Under the pieces are notes generated by a model. It was not told where the DNA came from, made no database searches, and saw nothing but the letters and a program-made list of their open reading frames with translations. 64,000 bases of DNA from Caballeronia jiangsuensis. GTDB taxonomy: Bacteria > Pseudomonadota > Gammaproteobacteria > Burkholderiales > Burkholderiaceae. The stretch covers positions 1 through 64,000 of the forward strand of contig JFHF01000016.1 in the NCBI GenBank assembly GCA_000648925.1. The letters run 5' to 3'. The translations under genes were made by a program, and so were the position numbers. Positions 62,200-64,000 of the stretch are shown piece after piece; the stretch's first letter is position 1, and every line of letters starts with the position of its first letter.

Positions 62200-64000
62200 T
62201 CATTGCAGCGTGTACGCGATCACGTAATCGCCGGCCTTCGTGCCGAGCGAGCCGTGACCGCCCGCCGTCACGAGCAGATACTGCTTGCCGCTCGCATCGG
62301 CATAGCTCATCGGCGTCGCCTGACCGCCTGCCGGCAAACGCGCTTCCCACAGCTTCTTCCCGTCGCGCACGTCGTACGCGCGGACGTACCGGTCGAGCGT
62401 GCCCGTCAGGAATGCGACGCCGCCCGCCGTCACGATCGTCCCGCCGAGACTCGGCACGCCGAGCGGCATCGGAATCGGCAGCGGCGCGCTGTCGATGATC
62501 GTGCCGTTCTTGTGCATCCACGCGATCTTGTTCGTGCGCAGGTCGACGCCCGCCATGTAGCCCCACGGCGGCGCCTGACACGGAATCCCGAGCGGCGATA
62601 GAAACGCACTGATCTCATAGGCAAACGGCGTGCCGCGCGCCTGCTTGATGCCGCTCGTCTCGCTCGTGCTCGTCGCGCCTTCCTGGAGCTTCTCGCGCGG
62701 AATCAGTTTCGACGTGAACGCCATGTAATCCGGGTTCGCGATGAGAATCTGCCGCACCGGATCGACCGAAATCCCGCCCCAGTCGAACACGCCGAAATTG
62801 CCCGGAAACACGAGCGTTCCCTGCTCGGAGGGCGGCGTGAACGGCCCGTCGTAGCGCAGACTCCTGAACTTGATGCGGCACCAGAGTTGATCGAACGGCG
62901 TCGTGCCCCACATGTCCGCTTCCTTCACGAGCGGCGGATTGAAGTTGAGCGCGGAGACCGCCTGCGTCGGCGCGGCGTGATCGCCCTTCGCCGCGCCCTG
63001 CGGCACCGCCACTTCGCTGATCGGCACGATCGGCTGCCCGGTTTCGCGATTCAGCACGTAGATGCTGCCCTGCTTCGTCGATGCGATCACCGCCGGCTGC
63101 ATGCCCTGCGCCGTCTGCAGATCGACGAGCGTCGGCTGCCCGCCGACATCCATGTCCCACAGATCGTGATGCGTGAACTGGTAGTTCCAGCGCGCCTTGC
63201 CGGTCGCGGCATCGAGCGCGACGAGGCCCGCCGCGTACTTCTCGGCCTGCGGCGTGCGCTCGCCGCCCCACTGATCGGGCGTCTGATTGCCCATCGGCAG
63301 ATAGATCATGCCGCGCTTCTCGTCGACGCTGAACATCGACCACATGTTCGGCGAGTTGCGCACGTAGGTGCCGCCCGCCGCGATCGGTTCGGTGGCGTCC
63401 GGATTGCCCGGATCCCAGTTCCAGACGAGATGACCGTCGTTCACGTCGAAGGCGCGGATCACGCCTGACGGCTCGTTGTTCGATTCGTTGTCGGTCACGT
63501 GGCCGCCGACGATCACGAGGTTGCGGAACACGGCCGGTGGCGACGTCGAGTAATAGCCGCCCGGCGTGAACGGGCCGATGTTGGCGCGCAGATCGATCGC
63601 GCCGCCCTTGCCGAAACTCGCGCAAGGTTTGCCGGTTTCCGCGTCGAGCGCGATCAGGCGGGCGTCGGCGGTCGGAAGGAAGAGGCGTCGCGGGCATTCG
63701 GCGAGCGCCGTGGTTTGCGCGGGCGTCTGCACCGGCGCGGCGGGCTCCGATGCGGCCACGGGCCCGGAAGCGGCCTGCGCCTCGGTGTCCGACGACGCAA
63801 CCGGCGCGCTCGCCTCGGCCGGCGTGGAAGCCGTCGCGGCTTCGGCGGGCATCGGATGCATCGCCGTATCGTAATAGGCGACGCCGCGGCAAGTCATATG
63901 CTCCCAATGCTTGAAGCCGATCGGGCTCTGAATCTGCGGATCGAAGCGCCACTTTTCCTTGCCGCTCGCCGCGTCGAGCGCGATCACCTTGCTGTGCGGC
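62200..64000 (-). CDS. gcd: Membrane-bound PQQ-dependent glucose dehydrogenase family, C-terminal ~600 residues
   Basis: Quinoprotein propeller, cut at the window end. Visible motifs: GFKHWEHMTCRGVAYYD, ECPRRLFLPTADARLIALDAETG, GGYYSTSPPAVFRNLVIVGG, WNWDPGNPDATEPI, YVRNSPNMWSMFSVDEKRGMIYLPMGNQTPDQWGG and the closing AYDVRDGKKLWEARLPAGGQATPMSY. These match the glucose/quinate/shikimate dehydrogenase family with a membrane anchor that lies beyond the window. An Ala/Pro-rich insert of about 45 residues (near 63720-63860) follows GVAYYD. Oxidises sugars in the periplasm and passes electrons to ubiquinone. Confidence 0.88.
   Translation of the reverse strand, partial: PHSKVIALDAASGKEKWRFDPQIQSPIGFKHWEHMTCRGVAYYDTAMHPMPAEAATASTPAEASAPVASSDTEAQAASGPVAASEPAAPVQTPAQTTALAECPRRLFLPTADARLIALDAETGKPCASFGKGGAIDLRANIGPFTPGGYYSTSPPAVFRNLVIVGGHVTDNESNNEPSGVIRAFDVNDGHLVWNWDPGNPDATEPIAAGGTYVRNSPNMWSMFSVDEKRGMIYLPMGNQTPDQWGGERTPQAEKYAAGLVALDAATGKARWNYQFTHHDLWDMDVGGQPTLVDLQTAQGMQPAVIASTKQGSIYVLNRETGQPIVPISEVAVPQGAAKGDHAAPTQAVSALNFNPPLVKEADMWGTTPFDQLWCRIKFRSLRYDGPFTPPSEQGTLVFPGNFGVFDWGGISVDPVRQILIANPDYMAFTSKLIPREKLQEGATSTSETSGIKQARGTPFAYEISAFLSPLGIPCQAPPWGYMAGVDLRTNKIAWMHKNGTIIDSAPLPIPMPLGVPSLGGTIVTAGGVAFLTGTLDRYVRAYDVRDGKKLWEARLPAGGQATPMSYADASGKQYLLVTAGGHGSLGTKAGDYVIAYTLQ

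Noticed and set aside
1..64000. CRISPR array, tRNA or rRNA genes, prophage
   Set aside because: No regularly spaced repeats, no cloverleaf or rRNA sequence, and no integrase or phage structural genes were seen.

Overview
The window is high-G+C chromosomal DNA, densely packed on both strands with many 1-4 bp ATGA-type overlaps. Gene content (a VgrG start, several LysR and two MocR regulators, PQQ dehydrogenase, hybrid CoA-thioester aromatic catabolism, acid-sugar catabolism) points to a soil or plant-associated Burkholderiaceae member of the Burkholderia/Paraburkholderia/Caballeronia group. That assignment rests on recognised protein families only; there is no rRNA here to confirm it. I see no tRNA, rRNA, CRISPR, prophage or intact insertion sequence.

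Layout. 1-2.7 kb: 5' end of a type VI spike gene (vgrG, cut by the window edge), then an unusual two-gene unit of an APH/MtnK-fold kinase and an enolase paralogue with altered leaving-group-side residues. 2.9-10.3 kb: GDSL lipoprotein; a LysR-controlled four-gene catabolic operon (MFS permease, SDR, TIM-barrel isomerase, amidohydrolase); a DHFR-like protein; a DUF4239 membrane protein. 10.4-20.4 kb: an eight-gene operon that looks like the aerobic 2-aminobenzoyl-CoA (anthranilate) pathway (ligase, fused monooxygenase/reductase, beta-oxidation-like enzymes, thioesterase, RidA, MarR), followed by a peptide-type binding protein. 21-32.5 kb: MHS permease; DhaK/DhaL; then, separated by a ~620-bp palindromic repeat, a sugar operon with GntR regulator, MtnK-like kinase, MtnA-like isomerase, class II aldolase and an RbsABC-type importer. 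Its enzymes match the logic of the DHAP shunt (5-deoxyribose salvage). 32.5-39.3 kb: PfpI/MocR pair, LysR/NmrA pair, hybrid histidine kinase.

39.2-47.1 kb: an acyl-CoA regulon (tandem CaiB/BaiF CoA-transferase, LysR, enoyl-CoA hydratase, SDR, MHS permease, SCP2-type thiolase) with a second copy of the repeat and a striking 20-bp inverted repeat in the central divergent promoter. 47-51.3 kb: DeoR plus KdgT-type permease, DUF1537 kinase and PdxA2, the D-threonate/D-erythronate route to DHAP. 51.4-60.1 kb: CaiB-like protein with domains in an unusual order, PaiB/MocR pair, DacB, alanine racemase, a small membrane protein, MntP with its yybP-ykoY manganese riboswitch, a SnoaL-like protein and an unknown gene with its own AT-rich dyad. 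60.2-64 kb: PQQ-fold lipoprotein, a 44-residue small ORF, and the C-terminal ~600 residues of a membrane PQQ glucose dehydrogenase cut by the window end.

Common threads: three routes feed DHAP-level metabolism (DhaKL, the MtnK/MtnA/aldolase operon and DtnK/PdxA2), three regions handle acyl-CoA chemistry, and nearly every catabolic block carries a local regulator with a visible dyad or direct repeat in its promoter.
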